DNA from: Galeopsis tetrahit
Lineage: Eukaryota > Streptophyta > Magnoliopsida > Lamiales > Lamiaceae
Assembly (NCBI GenBank): GCA_963675135.1
Contig: OY776123.1
Coordinates: 3,846,501-3,910,500, forward strand
DNA length: 64,000 nt
Reading direction: 5' to 3'
The position numbers were made by a program, and so were the translations under genes. Below, piece after piece: positions 1 through 11,250 of this stretch (its first letter is position 1; each line of letters opens with the position of its first letter). The notes under the pieces are model-generated. The model was not told where the DNA came from. It saw nothing but the letters and a program-made list of their open reading frames with translations, and ran no database searches.

Positions 1-227
1 GGACTTGAGTGCATGTTGTGCACATGTTGCACTTTTCAGTTTTACTGACTTACACTTTTTGGTAAATGGTGTTGCACTTTTTAATTATTAAACTGTATAA
101 TAATATTTTTAGTCATAGTGACTTACACTTTTTAGTAATATTGTGTTGTACTTTTCAGTTTAATAACATACACTTTTCTTTAGACTAGGGTGCACAACAT
201 GCACTCGAGTGCATACTAGACTTTACC
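1..227. mobile_element. Palindromic MULE-type MITE, left end outside window
   Basis: The right end (about 190-227) reads as the reverse complement of the left end of the complete copy at 7146-7378, including the words around ACTCGAGTGCAT. The interior has the same alternating ACTTACACTTTTT and GTTGCACTTTT words. The first 15-20 bases of the element lie beyond the window, so its target duplication cannot be checked. No coding capacity. Confidence 0.75.
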
Positions 228-3157
228 ATTTGAAGAACAACCCGCATATCGAATTCCAAGAATGCGAAGCAAATCGAACAAACCGAAAATTGAACAAATC
301 AAAAAACAAGTTCAAAAAAAAAAAAAAAAAAAGACAGAATCACACATTCTCTCTAGAATCTTCACCTACACATCGTCTCCCTCCTATACAACCCCCTCGC
401 CCCTTCTCGTATTGGTGCGACCAGCCTTTTAAGCCGTTGTCTATTAGTTTTCAGTTGTTGGTTGGTCACGGCTACTCTTTTTTTGCACCAATTTCGATTT
501 CAACTCCGTCTTTTAGGTTTTTTTTTTTTTTTTTAAATGTAGGTGTTTGGGTTAACGATTTAATCTTTCCAACGCCACCGCACATTCGGTGGCCAATTGA
601 TAGATCAATGAAACTGTTAATTTTAAAAAATTAATTAATCATTGAATCAATGATTTCATACCCCAATGATCCACGGAGAGAAGATCGAAAGATTGGGGGA
701 GGGAATCACCGATAACTAAAAAAATTGATCAAAAATTAAAGAGGTAAATGAATATATTTTTTTTTGTGTGGGTGTGAATCACTAGTATTTCTGAGAGCTC
801 TTCAAATAACAGCTATAAACCTAAAAATAAATATACTCCTAAATTTTAAGTCTACATCACTCGACCTGCAACTTCAAATTAATAATTGTTTCCATCAATT
901 GAAGTGGTTGAAAAAATGGTTTGCAATCAGAAAGCAATTAAGTTAGGGCCAACGGCAAAATGACATTTTTGGAGAAGATGAATTTTGATGGAGACTAATA
1001 CTATAGAGTGATGATTAATGTCATATATGAAAAATTAGGTTTTTGCCCAATGAAGCAATACACTGTTTGGATGATGTGGCAAAAAAAAGGAATTCGGATA
1101 ATCATTATATTTTTATTTTCTCCCTCTTTCACTCTCACCTTAGTGGAAGACCTCGTAAGCAAGTTAGGTACGTAAGAAAAAAAAAAAAAAAAACCAATAT
1201 TATATATAAGTACTATATTTGAGTATTTTTTTTATTTTTTATTTTATTTAGCACCATATTATAGTTTTTTTAAGAATTATATATAAATATGTTCAATATT
1301 ACTTATTTATTTAGCACCATATTGTAGTTTTAACTAAGGACATGATTTGTTTTTAAAAAAACATAAGAAATATGTTTTGATTTGGGATTGCAATGCGTGG
1401 TGGAAATTTAAATTGTAAAATTATGATGAATAAAATGAGTATATGTTTAAAGGTAATTATGGTTAGAATTAAAATTTTGAATTTTAAAACTTAAACTTTG
1501 CACAAGCCTAGCATAACATTCAACATTTGGTCGGGTAATCCCAAATCAAATGCAACCCATTCATTGTGAGGTTGAAATTAACCTAATTAATTAGCACATG
1601 CATCTTCTTTTCTTTGACCTTTTTAATGTTTTATTTATACCTTAAAATTACACTTTCTCCGTCTCTTCGAAAACTTCCAATATATTTTGTGCGCATTAAT
1701 TAAAAAATATAGTATTGTATATAATGAGTTGTTGATGCAGAGTTTCGGAACGACGAAAATGAGCAACTTTCAACGGGATGGATAACATATTTATTCTAGA
1801 AAAAAATAACTATATTTATTAATTCAATTTTTTTCCTAGAGTGCAGTGCATATATGGAGCCAAAGAAGTATGTGTATTGCTTAAGATTGTTTGGATTAAG
1901 AAAAAAAGTAAAGGAATCCCATGATAGATTAGCCACCGAATATTAAAAACACAAATTTGGGACCCAGCCGATCTTTTTGCTTAAATTATAATAGGAGAAG
2001 TAATAATAAGATAATTAAATAAATTAATTATGGGATCTTAGTGTCATCTGTGGTACTAATTAAATTAGGTCAGATTTGAAAGTAGCCATTATGTTGATAA
2101 ATTTATATTTGCTCTAAAGGATTGAGGATCAAGTCAGGTGGATGAGTGGGATTCCTTAATCATTATAAAATAGCTGTTACCTTTAACACAAAGTTTGCAA
2201 TACCTAAATCTTTACTATTTTTATTTGGGGCCTATTTTGCTAAATTATGATTTTTCAATCACTTTTTTTTATGACGTATTGTGTTTAGGTCTATTGATAT
2301 GTATGGATTTCAGGGTCACCACTTTCTCTGATTCAAACTGATTGAAACATGACTTCCAACATCTACAATAAATAATACACTTGTATGTGATGAGAAATTA
2401 CTTTGTATGACATTATTTTATGGAACCAGTTTAGACTCGTTCATGATCTAAGTTCTAATCTCATTGAAAATAATTTTACGTCCATTTGTTGAGCTTCCTT
2501 TTAAGAGGATGGATGTGATAATATGGTTCATTAGTGAAGGAGAGTGTTAGAAAATAGTAATAAATTGATTTCAAATCTCTCTATATCTGGACTTTAAGAT
2601 AATTAATCATGATCTATAATATTTAAAATTAATTTAGATTTTTCATCTAAAACAATTTACCAAAAGCCGGTAGAAGTTTGACAAAATGATCAAAAGAACT
2701 TTATTGTTTGAAATTACCAAATACGTTGTTGACCTATGGAAAAATTCATTTGCCTGGCAAAGAAATACAAAATTATAAAACAATCAATTGATACAAATTG
2801 AAAAAATCACTATAAGAGATTTTTTTTTTTTTTTTTTTTGAGGGCAACTATAAGAGAATTGATTGTGTATTTCTTGATTAGTCAATCGAATTTTGTGATC
2901 GACCAATGAAATATTTGGTAACATTTCAAAGCTTTTGATAATTGGAAAAAATTATGAGGCCTTTTAATTTTTTTAAAGTTAACGAAAAATAAAATGCAAC
3001 GCCATATAAACATATGTCTATTATCAAAAGGACATGGCCTATGGATGTATGCTTGAGATTAGTCGTTTCTTAGATCGAATACCCGAGACTTTAAAAAAAA
3101 AACATTTATTCAAAAAATACATTTTATTGAACCTTGGAGCATTAATCTATAAACTTA
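228..3157. other. AT-rich intergenic DNA without a supported gene
   Basis: Contains homopolymer A and T runs (near 310, 520, 1175, 2820) and short chance ORFs. A short pyrimidine-rich stretch around 350-430 resembles a gene leader, but no coding exon follows. I see no convincing gene, tRNA or complete transposon. Confidence 0.5.
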
Positions 3158-3639
3158 GGGGGTGTTTACTTTGGGCTTTGGGTGGTTTTAAAAACTTGAT
3201 TTTTGAAATTTCAATAAATACTAATATGAGTGTTTTTTTTTTTTGGGTTTTGGAATAATTGAGGATTTAATTTTATGTCAAATCAAGTTGTAAGATTGAA
3301 TGAGTTTGTATTATTATATTATTATTTGGTGAAATTATAATGATTAGTTGATTGTGTAATGATTAAATGTATTATATTAGTGTTGTATTATTGGGAAAAT
3401 TTTTGTTTTAGTCCTATAAGTTTGGGATATTTCAAAAAAAATCTTTTAAGTTTCAACTTTACAAAATACGTCCTTTACCTTTCAATTTTAATCCTTTATG
3501 TTTTGAAGGAATTATAATTAACTAATTTGGTGCCACATGTATTAAAAAATGCCACATCACTATTTCTCCTCTATATATATTAAAAAAATAGAGTTAATAA
3601 CACCCCAAAATATTTTATACACACCACATAATTTTAAAT

Positions 3640-3695
<56 letters not shown>

Positions 3696-5171
3696 ACTAA
3701 ATAATCTTTACATAATAAAGAGTAAAATAATTTTAAAAATAACTTCAAAAAATTTGAAAAAAAAATGTAATTAAAATTTATAAGTATTTTAAAAAACTAA
3801 CTAAATCTTTAAAAATAATTAATTTACATAAATTAATTAATTTTTTTGAAAAAAATCTTAGAAAATTAAATAGAATCTGAAATTAAATAATAAATCATCA
3901 AAACAAAATTCAAAATATTAATTTTTTTTAATAAAACGTAAAAAAAAGGTAAATTAAAAAAATCAATAAAAAGTAAGATTTTATTTTTTATTTAATTTTC
4001 TTAATATTTATTTTTGATTGAATTGATTTTTCTTTCATTTTTTTTCTTATTATTTTTTTAATTGAATCATTAATTGGCATTTTTAATTTAATTATTTTAT
4101 AAATTTTATTTGATTTATTTAATATTTATAGATTTTATTTGGATTTAATTGATTTTTTCATTTAAATATTTTTTAATATTTAGTGGATTTTTTTAAATAT
4201 TTTTAAATTTTATTTAGTTTTTCGTATTATTGAATATTTTTTAATTAATTTTTAAAATTTATATATAGTTTTAATGATTTAGTTGAATTTTAAATTATAT
4301 TATTAATTTTTATTCAATTTGTATTTATTTTGAGGGATAAAGGGTAAATAGGAAAGAATTAGAGTGTGTTTAGTAATAAAAATTGATTTTTAAATTTTAG
4401 TGGGGTGTGTATAAAATTTGAGGTTTGTATAACATTTTATTAGATGTTAGTAGCCTTACACAAAAAAAAATTATTTGCATCTACTCCAAACTTTTCTCCT
4501 CTATATATATGAAAAAAAAATTACAAATTGCATCTACTCCAAACTAATTAATTAATTTATTTGAAATATATTTATTTATCATGAATATTTGATAAAATGA
4601 TGATATTATCATTAAATTTAGTTATACTTTTCAATTAATAGAAGAAAATAATATAAGGGTTATTTAGTCATTTTATATATATTTATTTTTGTATTTAAAA
4701 TTATGGGGTGTGTATACAGTATTTTTTGGTGTTATTAACTCTATTTTTTTAATATATATATAAAAGAGAGATAGTGATGTGGCATGATGATGTGGCATTT
4801 TTTAATACATGTGGCACCTAATTAGTTAATTATAATTACTTCAAAACATAAAGGATTAAAATTGAAGTAAAAAAGGATTAAAATTGAAAGGTAAATGACG
4901 TATTTTATAAAGTTGAAACTTAAAGAATTTTTTTTGGAATATCCCAAATTTATAGGACAAAAAATTTTCCCTTGTATTATTATAGCATTATTATATTTTT
5001 ATTGAGAAAGAATATAATGATTTGAGTAATATTATATAGATATAAATTTATGTTAAATCAATATGTTTGATAAGGATGGTTTTGAGTGAATTTTGAAAAT
5101 TGATTTTTTAATCTAAAAGTAAAACGGGTTTTGAAATCTAAAACCTTTTTAAAACCAAAAGTAAACATCCC
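3158..5171. mobile_element. MITE family A, copy 1, split by a MULE insertion
   Basis: Left part 3158-3392 and right part 4972-5171 together match the uninterrupted copy at 55819-56247 along their whole length. The ends are inverted repeats beginning GGGGGTGTTTACTTTGGG and, on the other strand, GGGATGTTTACTTTTGG. Without the insertion and its duplicated target it would be about 425 bp. The target duplication is not clear (TTA on the left, TTC on the right). Tourist/Harbinger-like is the best guess from the GGG start; hAT is possible. Confidence 0.7.
3393..4971. mobile_element. Non-autonomous Mutator-like element (1,579 bp), long inverted repeats
   Basis: The element starts GGGAAAATTTTTGTTTTAG and ends with the reverse complement of a near-identical sequence; the inverted repeat extends about 290 bp inward on each side. 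It is flanked by a direct repeat TTGTATTATT (3383-3392 and 4972-4981), matching the 9-10 bp duplication of Mutator-like elements. The related copy at 56.0 kb carries this word once, as an unoccupied site would. The interior is very AT-rich with a (TA)n run near 3648-3690 and no ORF. Non-autonomous. Confidence 0.82.
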
Positions 5172-5399
5172 TTCTACTATGTTGAGATGGATTTCAGGTT
5201 AGCCCAAACTTGCTTCGGGACAATAAATCAATAAGGCCCAATCTAACTCATTTTCCTGTTTTGGGCCTCCAATCAGCCATTTATTTGGGTCGGGTCGAGC
5301 GACCATTAGTTCAAATTGTTATTTTTTTTTCCTTATAAAAAGATATAGGGTGCGGCTAAAGGTACACATAAAACGGATGAGGACACCCACGTGGAAAAC

Positions 5400-5870
5400 T
5401 CCAAAATACCCTGCTTCTTCTTCTTAACCCTAATTTTTATCTTATTTCGGTACACTCACCAAATTCCTTTCCTCTTTCTCTGTCAATCGCCTCCTCCCAC
5501 ACTCAGGCGGTCGCGGCCCACCTCCTCATCCCTACAAGCGGCCGTCGTCGGGAGAAGCTTCTTCCGCCACCGCGACCCCTCCGTTTGAAGAGAAGATCAA
5601 GCAACGCGGCCGCCCCTCCTCCAAGCGACGCGGCCGCCGTAGCGACCCCTCCCTCGCCTTTCGCACGGGCGCCATCGCGCCCCCTCCCCTTTCTCCTTCC
5701 TCCTTCAAACGCCGCCGTCGCTGGAGGTGTGCGCGTTTGCCACCGCCACCGCTCTTCTCCCTCGTCCACCGTGGGCCGCTGGAGGTGTGTGCAACCCCTC
5801 TCCTCCTCCCTCGTCCGCCGCGACCCGTTTCAGTTTCAAGGTTGGAAATTTTTACTTTGTTTTGAAAATT
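5400..5870 (+). other. GC-rich exon-like cargo inside the MULE
   Basis: The stretch begins with an ACCCTAA telo-box-like word and a pyrimidine-rich leader. It becomes about 70% G+C with Ala/Pro/Ser/Arg-rich reading frames, then changes abruptly to AT-rich DNA after GGTTGGAAATT near 5840, where a GT donor could sit. Short frames of 65-95 aa are open but none resembles a known domain. It may be a captured first exon or the element's own leader. No function can be assigned. Confidence 0.35.
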
Positions 5871-5879
5871 AGGGTTTTT

Positions 5880-6120
5880 ACAAGTTCGAAAATTATTTTC
5901 GAACGTATTGACTTTGTTTTGAATTTTTTTTGAACATATTGACTTTGTTTTGAAATTTCTTTCGAACAATCTGTGTTTGTTTTGGAATTGAAATTTTTTT
6001 TCGAACAAGTTGTTCAATCTTTTTTTTCTGACAAATTTAATTTGTTTTGATTTTTTTTTCGAACATATTGAGTTTGTTCGTTAAAAAATTTCGGACATCT
6101 CAACATTCTTTGGGTAAAAT
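5880..6120. repeat. Degenerate tandem repeat, about 30-35 bp unit
   Basis: Successive imperfect units share TTCGAACATATTGACTTTG followed by TTTTGAA and a T run. About five or six diverged units are visible in the AT-rich half of the MULE. Confidence 0.5.
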
Positions 6121-6499
6121 TTTTGAACATATTAAGATTTTATTTTTGTTGTTGAAATTTTGGGGTTTTAGGAATTTTTTTTTTATCAAATTTACGGTGG
6201 TTGTTTTGGTGGTGATGGTGGGGATCCGGATGATTCGGGTGTGAAATGATGAATCGGGTGTGAAATGGAATGGATGACTGTACTCATCCGTCTTTTTTTT
6301 AAAAAAAAAGTGCAAGAGGAGTACAGACGTTATTTCGCATACACCTTGTGATAAAAAAAAGTTTCGGTGGATGTCCTCGTAGGATCCTTGGGTGCCTTTA
6401 GCCGCGCCCAAAGATATAAGATCACATGTCGAAGCCCCGTTAAAAATTTTGTCAAGGAAAAGCCCAACAAAACTCTGGCTCAAGAAATCTAAAAACCCT

Positions 6500-6615
6500 G
6501 GCCCATTTGGCATTATGAGCCTTAAATTAGGGGGAAAAGGAGGCCCGTTTGGCATTATGGGCCTTAAATTAGGGGGGAAAAGAGGCCCGTTTGTCATTAT
6601 GGGCCTTAAATTTGG
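6500..6615. repeat. Minisatellite, 42-bp unit, about 2.8 copies
   Basis: Units start at 6500, 6542 and 6584 with GGCCCRTTTGGCATTATG followed by GGGCCTTAAATTAGG; the third is partial. Copies differ by single bases. It lies just right of the MULE end. Confidence 0.8.
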
Positions 6616-6619
6616 TCGA

Positions 6620-7136
6620 GCTTCCACTCCATATATAGTATCTTTGAGGAATATGCTTTGAGTTTGAGCAAATTTAAATTATTAAGATTTTAGTTTCTAT
6701 TTAAACTCAATTAGTTTTGAGTTCAATTAAACTTATTTTAAAATTTAAACCAAAGAACCCAATTCAACATGCCCATTTAACACAAAGGACAATCTCAATT
6801 TTTTTACTTTTTTTTTTAAAAATAAATTATATCTACTCCACATATTTAACTAAATAATTAAACACACAAACTATCATTTAAATCTAAACTCACTCATAAA
6901 TTAATTTACATCGTGTTGTGTCCTTTTGTTTTGACAAGCAAATTTACTATGTTGATACTAAGTTAACAAATATTCTCTTCGTTACATCATAAATCTTCCC
7001 TTTACTTTTTGTATAGAAATTAAAATATATAGTATATATAAAATGTGTAGTAAGTAATTGAGGTAGATAAGAGGAAGCAGACAAAAGATAGAAATGAAAT
7101 TTAAATTTTGATATTTAAAAAAATGAAAAGCTAATT
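6620..7136. other. AT-rich spacer, nothing identified
   Basis: No ORF or repeat boundary stands out. The ends of a possible old Stowaway (about 6973 and 7430) flank the palindromic MITE, but the match between them is too weak to call. Confidence 0.4.
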
Positions 7137-7145
7137 ATAACAAAA

Positions 7146-7378
7146 GGTAAAGTCTAGTATGCACTCGAGTGCATGCTGTGCACCTTAGTCCATGTGCACT
7201 TTTCAGTTTACTGACTTACACTTTTTGATAAATGGTGTTGCACTTTTCAATTATTACTTATACAGTTTAATAATTGAAAAGTGTAACACCATTTACCAAA
7301 AAGTGTAAGTCAGTAACTGAAAAGTGCAACATGTACTAGGGTGCACAATATGAACTCGAGTCCATAGCAGACCAACCC
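7146..7378. mobile_element. Palindromic foldback MITE (233 bp) with 9-bp target duplication
   Basis: Almost the whole element is one inverted repeat: the left arm words TGCACTTTTCAG, ACTTACACTTTTTG and GTTGCACTTTTC return on the right arm in reverse complement, with a short centre near 7260. The direct repeat ATAACAAAA at 7137-7145 and 7379-7387 fits a Mutator-type MITE. The same family is at 1-227. A transcript would form a near-perfect hairpin. Confidence 0.85.
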
Positions 7379-7387
7379 ATAACAAAA

Positions 7388-8788
7388 ACATTCAAAATAG
7401 GTAATTTTTGTTCCGAAGTTTATGTCGGGAGGGAGTAGTATTTCACATGTTTTATAGGAAAACAAATATTGTTTTAATTTCTCACGTCAATCAATCATTC
7501 AATTTTTTATTTTTTTTTAGAATTTACTTAATTTTATCGTTGAAGTGTTATGACTTTGATATCTAAGATTTCACCCGTTGAATTTAACTTTATAATTTAT
7601 TAAGCATTACGTAAAATAAAAATTATACATGCATGCACTTTTTTATAATATAAAAATAAAATAAAATAGCCCACCTCTCTCTTATAGTACCCAATATTCT
7701 TAGGTAAATTTAAATTGAAATATTATATAACCTCTTAATTAATTGGCATGTCGATGGGTTTGAATGGAATAATTTTGTAGTCAAATTGTACTCACGATTT
7801 TACAAAAGATCAAATTGATTTTTGTACGAATTGTGGGCTCAATATGTTCTGTAATGATAATGATGAGAGTGAAAAACACAGATATTTTTAGTGAGTAATA
7901 TCCCTTCAAATGAATTTTTGTGCCAAGTTCATGAATCATCTTTTTGAATTTATTACGTAAGTACAAAGAGGTCACTCTCATATACATACATACTGATATT
8001 AATTAATTAATTATTAAAAAAAAAAAAAAATAGCCCATAATACAAGCCCCGTAATTCCTGGTTATATGTTCTATTGAAAAACTTGAGTAATATAGGATCT
8101 CCAAAAATTGAATTTAGAAGTTAGAACATTTGGACAAATTAATTGATAATAAACAAGTTCGGTCTGTCATGATGAACTCGTCTGATCGGTATATTTGTGA
8201 AAACTTAACCTTCAACATAGACTCTCCAACAAAAAGTACACACATAATGTGTCCATATCATGCATTAAAAATTAAAATATTTTTCATATAATATATTTTT
8301 TTACTATTAATGATAGGCATGCATGGCAACAAAGACTAATCCAATTCCAGCATAGCTAGTTTATAGACTTTGAAGCATATGATCTTCAGGAAATTAAAAA
8401 TTATGGCGTGTTTTGGAAGTTCTTGAACCTAGAATTTTTCTTGCTTTCATCATCTATATATAGACTATATTAAATATATTATTTTAATAACGAATCATAG
8501 ACAACATTGTGTAACGTGAATGCGTAACTAATTACGGTGCAATTGCACATGTAATGTTTATTAATTTATTTCCTTTTTGATCTGATCATGGCAATATTTC
8601 AGTATGTCACGCCTCCTTAATCAACATTAGTTTTGAAAAAAGATAGGTGTTGTAGAGATTAGTAAGAATATTTTAGAGAGATCATTGGTAATAAAAAAAA
8701 AAAAAAAAAAAAATTGATAAACATTTTAAAATAAAATTTAAGATTAAATGTGATAAATTTTATGAAATAGAAAAAGTATTACACATCC
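7388..8788. other. AT-rich intergenic DNA, no supported gene
   Basis: Only chance ORFs under 70 codons, A runs (near 8015 and 8695) and no recognisable element ends. Confidence 0.45.
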
Positions 8789-8796
8789 CGTATGAA

Positions 8797-9459
8797 TAGA
8801 GATGTCTATCGGGCTGACCCTAGTCCTATAGGGTCAGCCCTACAGGGCTACGGCCTACGGACTAAACGGGTTAGGCCTTAATCGGTTCATACTTAACGGT
8901 CTTACAATTGTTGGGACCTAACTCTAACCCTAGTTGGCCCGGACTAAACGGGCCACTAACGGACTACAATAATTTTTTTTCTTTTAAAATTTAATGTCTC
9001 ATTTGAAATGTACAACAAACAAATAAAATAGAAAAATATATAATTAGTTAATGATCGATAAATGAGAAAACAAAAATATGATTTAAACAAAATTTTAGAA
9101 CTCATTGTATTTAATATGGTCAAATAAAGTTAAACAAATATTATAATCTAATAGAAAAATAGTATAATAATGACTAATTGATGATAATTGACTACTTAAT
9201 GTTTACAGTTATAGCTATGAGTCAAATGATCTAAAATTTGTTATAAGGTTATTTATTTAAAAAAAAAAAAAGAGTAACAACTCGGGTTAGTGGGCTGACC
9301 CTGTAGACCTGCGGACTGGCCCGGTTTAGCCCATGAACTAACCGATCCGAATAAAAAAAACTCAAATTTAGACGGGCCTATGATTCATGAACCCTAATCC
9401 TACATTTTTCAGAGTTAAACGGGCCAACCCGATTAGCCTAACCCAGATAAACATTTCTA
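8797..9459. mobile_element. Non-autonomous hAT element, copy 1 (663 bp)
   Basis: The inverted ends TAGAGATGTCTATCGGG and TAGAAATGTTTATCTGGG are flanked by an 8-bp direct repeat with one mismatch (CGTATGAA at 8789-8796, CATATGAA at 9460-9467), the hAT size. Subterminal regions are packed with GGGCT/AGCCC words; the centre is AT-rich. The same family is at 20120-20777, where the words are better preserved. Many differences from that copy are G-to-A or C-to-T. No ORF. Confidence 0.85.
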
Positions 9460-9467
9460 CATATGAA

Positions 9468-11250
9468 CATTAATTTAATGCAATATGATAGTAACAAAAT
9501 GGAAATGTGAATATTAATTAATGTTATTCTCTCTTCCTAAAAATATAATTAGATCGAAGCAATGACTTCCTTACCTTTGATATAAAATTAATTAACACCC
9601 GGTTAAATAAACCCCGGTTCTACTATACACACATATTTTCATATAAAATGGAGTAATATATTTTTAAATTACTATTCACACTCCAATTTTAAAAAATTAT
9701 ACTCCAATATTTATAAAAAAATCATAAAAATTTAAGCGCTAAATTTTGATAAAACTAACGAAACTGTATAAAAATTGGGATTAAGCATACTAAATTACTC
9801 ATTTTTTCGATAGAAAACTCCGAATGTATCTACGGTTGGAACTTCTGTTGAATTCACTTTTTTCTTCTTATTGTTTCACGGCGTTTCTTCCGCTCTACCA
9901 TATGAGAAGAATTTTTCGGGATTATTTTAAGAATTGGAATGTGGATAGTAATTTAAAAATAAATCATATTTTTTTATGTCTATGTATAGTACGTAGCACG
10001 ATAAAATTGAGGGTTTGTTTAGGAGGGTACTAAAATTAAACCATGAAATTAATTTTAAGATGAAAGAAAACATGGGGAGACAAGTTAAGATTGATTTAAC
10101 CTCCATCCCTAGGTAGCTATAATTATAAATACACAAATTGACATCCATAATTCAAACTAGGCCCCGATAAATCAGATAGAGGACTCATTAATAATATATT
10201 TATTTAGCTACCCCCAATCATTTTCATTATGGATTAATTGCACTCCACTTTATTTTAATAGTAAAAACATATGGCTTGCTGCAGGTTAAAGCTTTCCATG
10301 CTAATTTGTTTTTAAGGAGTTTAATATAAAATTCAATCTAGCTAGTAAACCTGATGTGACTTGATAGAAATTAAAAAAAAAATTGTTCATCATACTAATA
10401 TTTTTCTATATATGAGATAATTTTTTTGATAACTTAAGTTAATCATACACCCACAAGTTTTGGTCTTTCAATTATACTTATATATGTGTGTACGTGTGTG
10501 AAAATACACTCACACGTATGAGAAAATATACTTAGGAGTTATGAGCATGCACTCGTGTGATGCATGGCATACACACGTACGCTCTATTTTGATTTTCTTT
10601 TTCTTTGTCAAGGTTAAATATTGCTGTCTTGCAATACTCCAACGGCAAACGTTTCTATTATGGCAATACTCTTTCCAAAAATAAGATATTGCCACACTTA
10701 AAATGTATTTTTGTAGTTTATGTAAAAAACAGATGTAAAAAATAGAGAGGAAAAGACGTATTCGTGTATTGAAAGAATAAATATCTCTATTTATAAAAGT
10801 GTAGACAATAAAAAAAAAAAAGAGGGTGAATATTAAAAGTGGAGTGATGAAATATTACATTCCTTGCTAATAATATTTTTGTTTGTACATGAATTTTCTC
10901 AGTATTTTTTTTAAAATTTTTAATATACGCGCGGTACAAAGATCGATTAATTCTAAAGATCAATTTCATTGTCCACCTGTAATATAGCTAGATCTCAGGA
11001 ATTGCTCATATATCCTTTTGAGACATATATCCGGATCAAAATATATCCATTTATTTATTATTATACGTACATACATAAATCATGATCTAGATCTGAATTA
11101 AGAAAAGAAAAATCCTTTAAAAGGGCAAACATTATTATATCATTAAAAGAATTCTAAAAGAACAAACACATCTTGTCGCCCTTCAAATCTCCCCCAACTT
11201 AATTCCTACTCGATTACTTTAATTAATCACTAATTATAATTAATTAATTT
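9468..11250. other. Intergenic DNA and 3' flank of the bHLH gene
   Basis: No gene is seen. AATAAA-like words on the minus strand near 11050-11059 lie about 190 nt past the bHLH stop and could serve for polyadenylation. Confidence 0.4.

Larger units (their letters stand above)
5348..6409. mobile_element. Mutator-like element (1,062 bp) with GC-rich interior
   Basis: Terminal inverted repeats GGGTGCGGCTAAAGGTACAC and GGGCGCGGCTAAAGGCACCC are flanked by a perfect 9-bp direct repeat AAAGATATA (5339-5347 and 6410-6418), the Mutator signature. The left half is strongly GC-rich and the right half AT-rich, as in Pack-MULEs that have taken up a gene's first exon and part of an intron. No transposase is present, so it is non-autonomous. 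Confidence 0.85.

Noticed and set aside
209..634. 141-codon ORF on the plus strand
   Set aside because: Low-complexity Lys and Phe runs from A and T homopolymers, no domain, no splice partner.
5503..6017. Arg/Gly-rich ORFs on the minus strand of the GC-rich MULE patch
   Set aside because: They mirror GC-rich sequence on the other strand; composition explains the open frames and nothing resembles a family.
6973..7430. Old Stowaway surrounding the palindromic MITE
   Set aside because: Only partial similarity between TTCTCTTCGTTACATC and the inverted CTCCCTCCCGACATA end; too weak to annotate.
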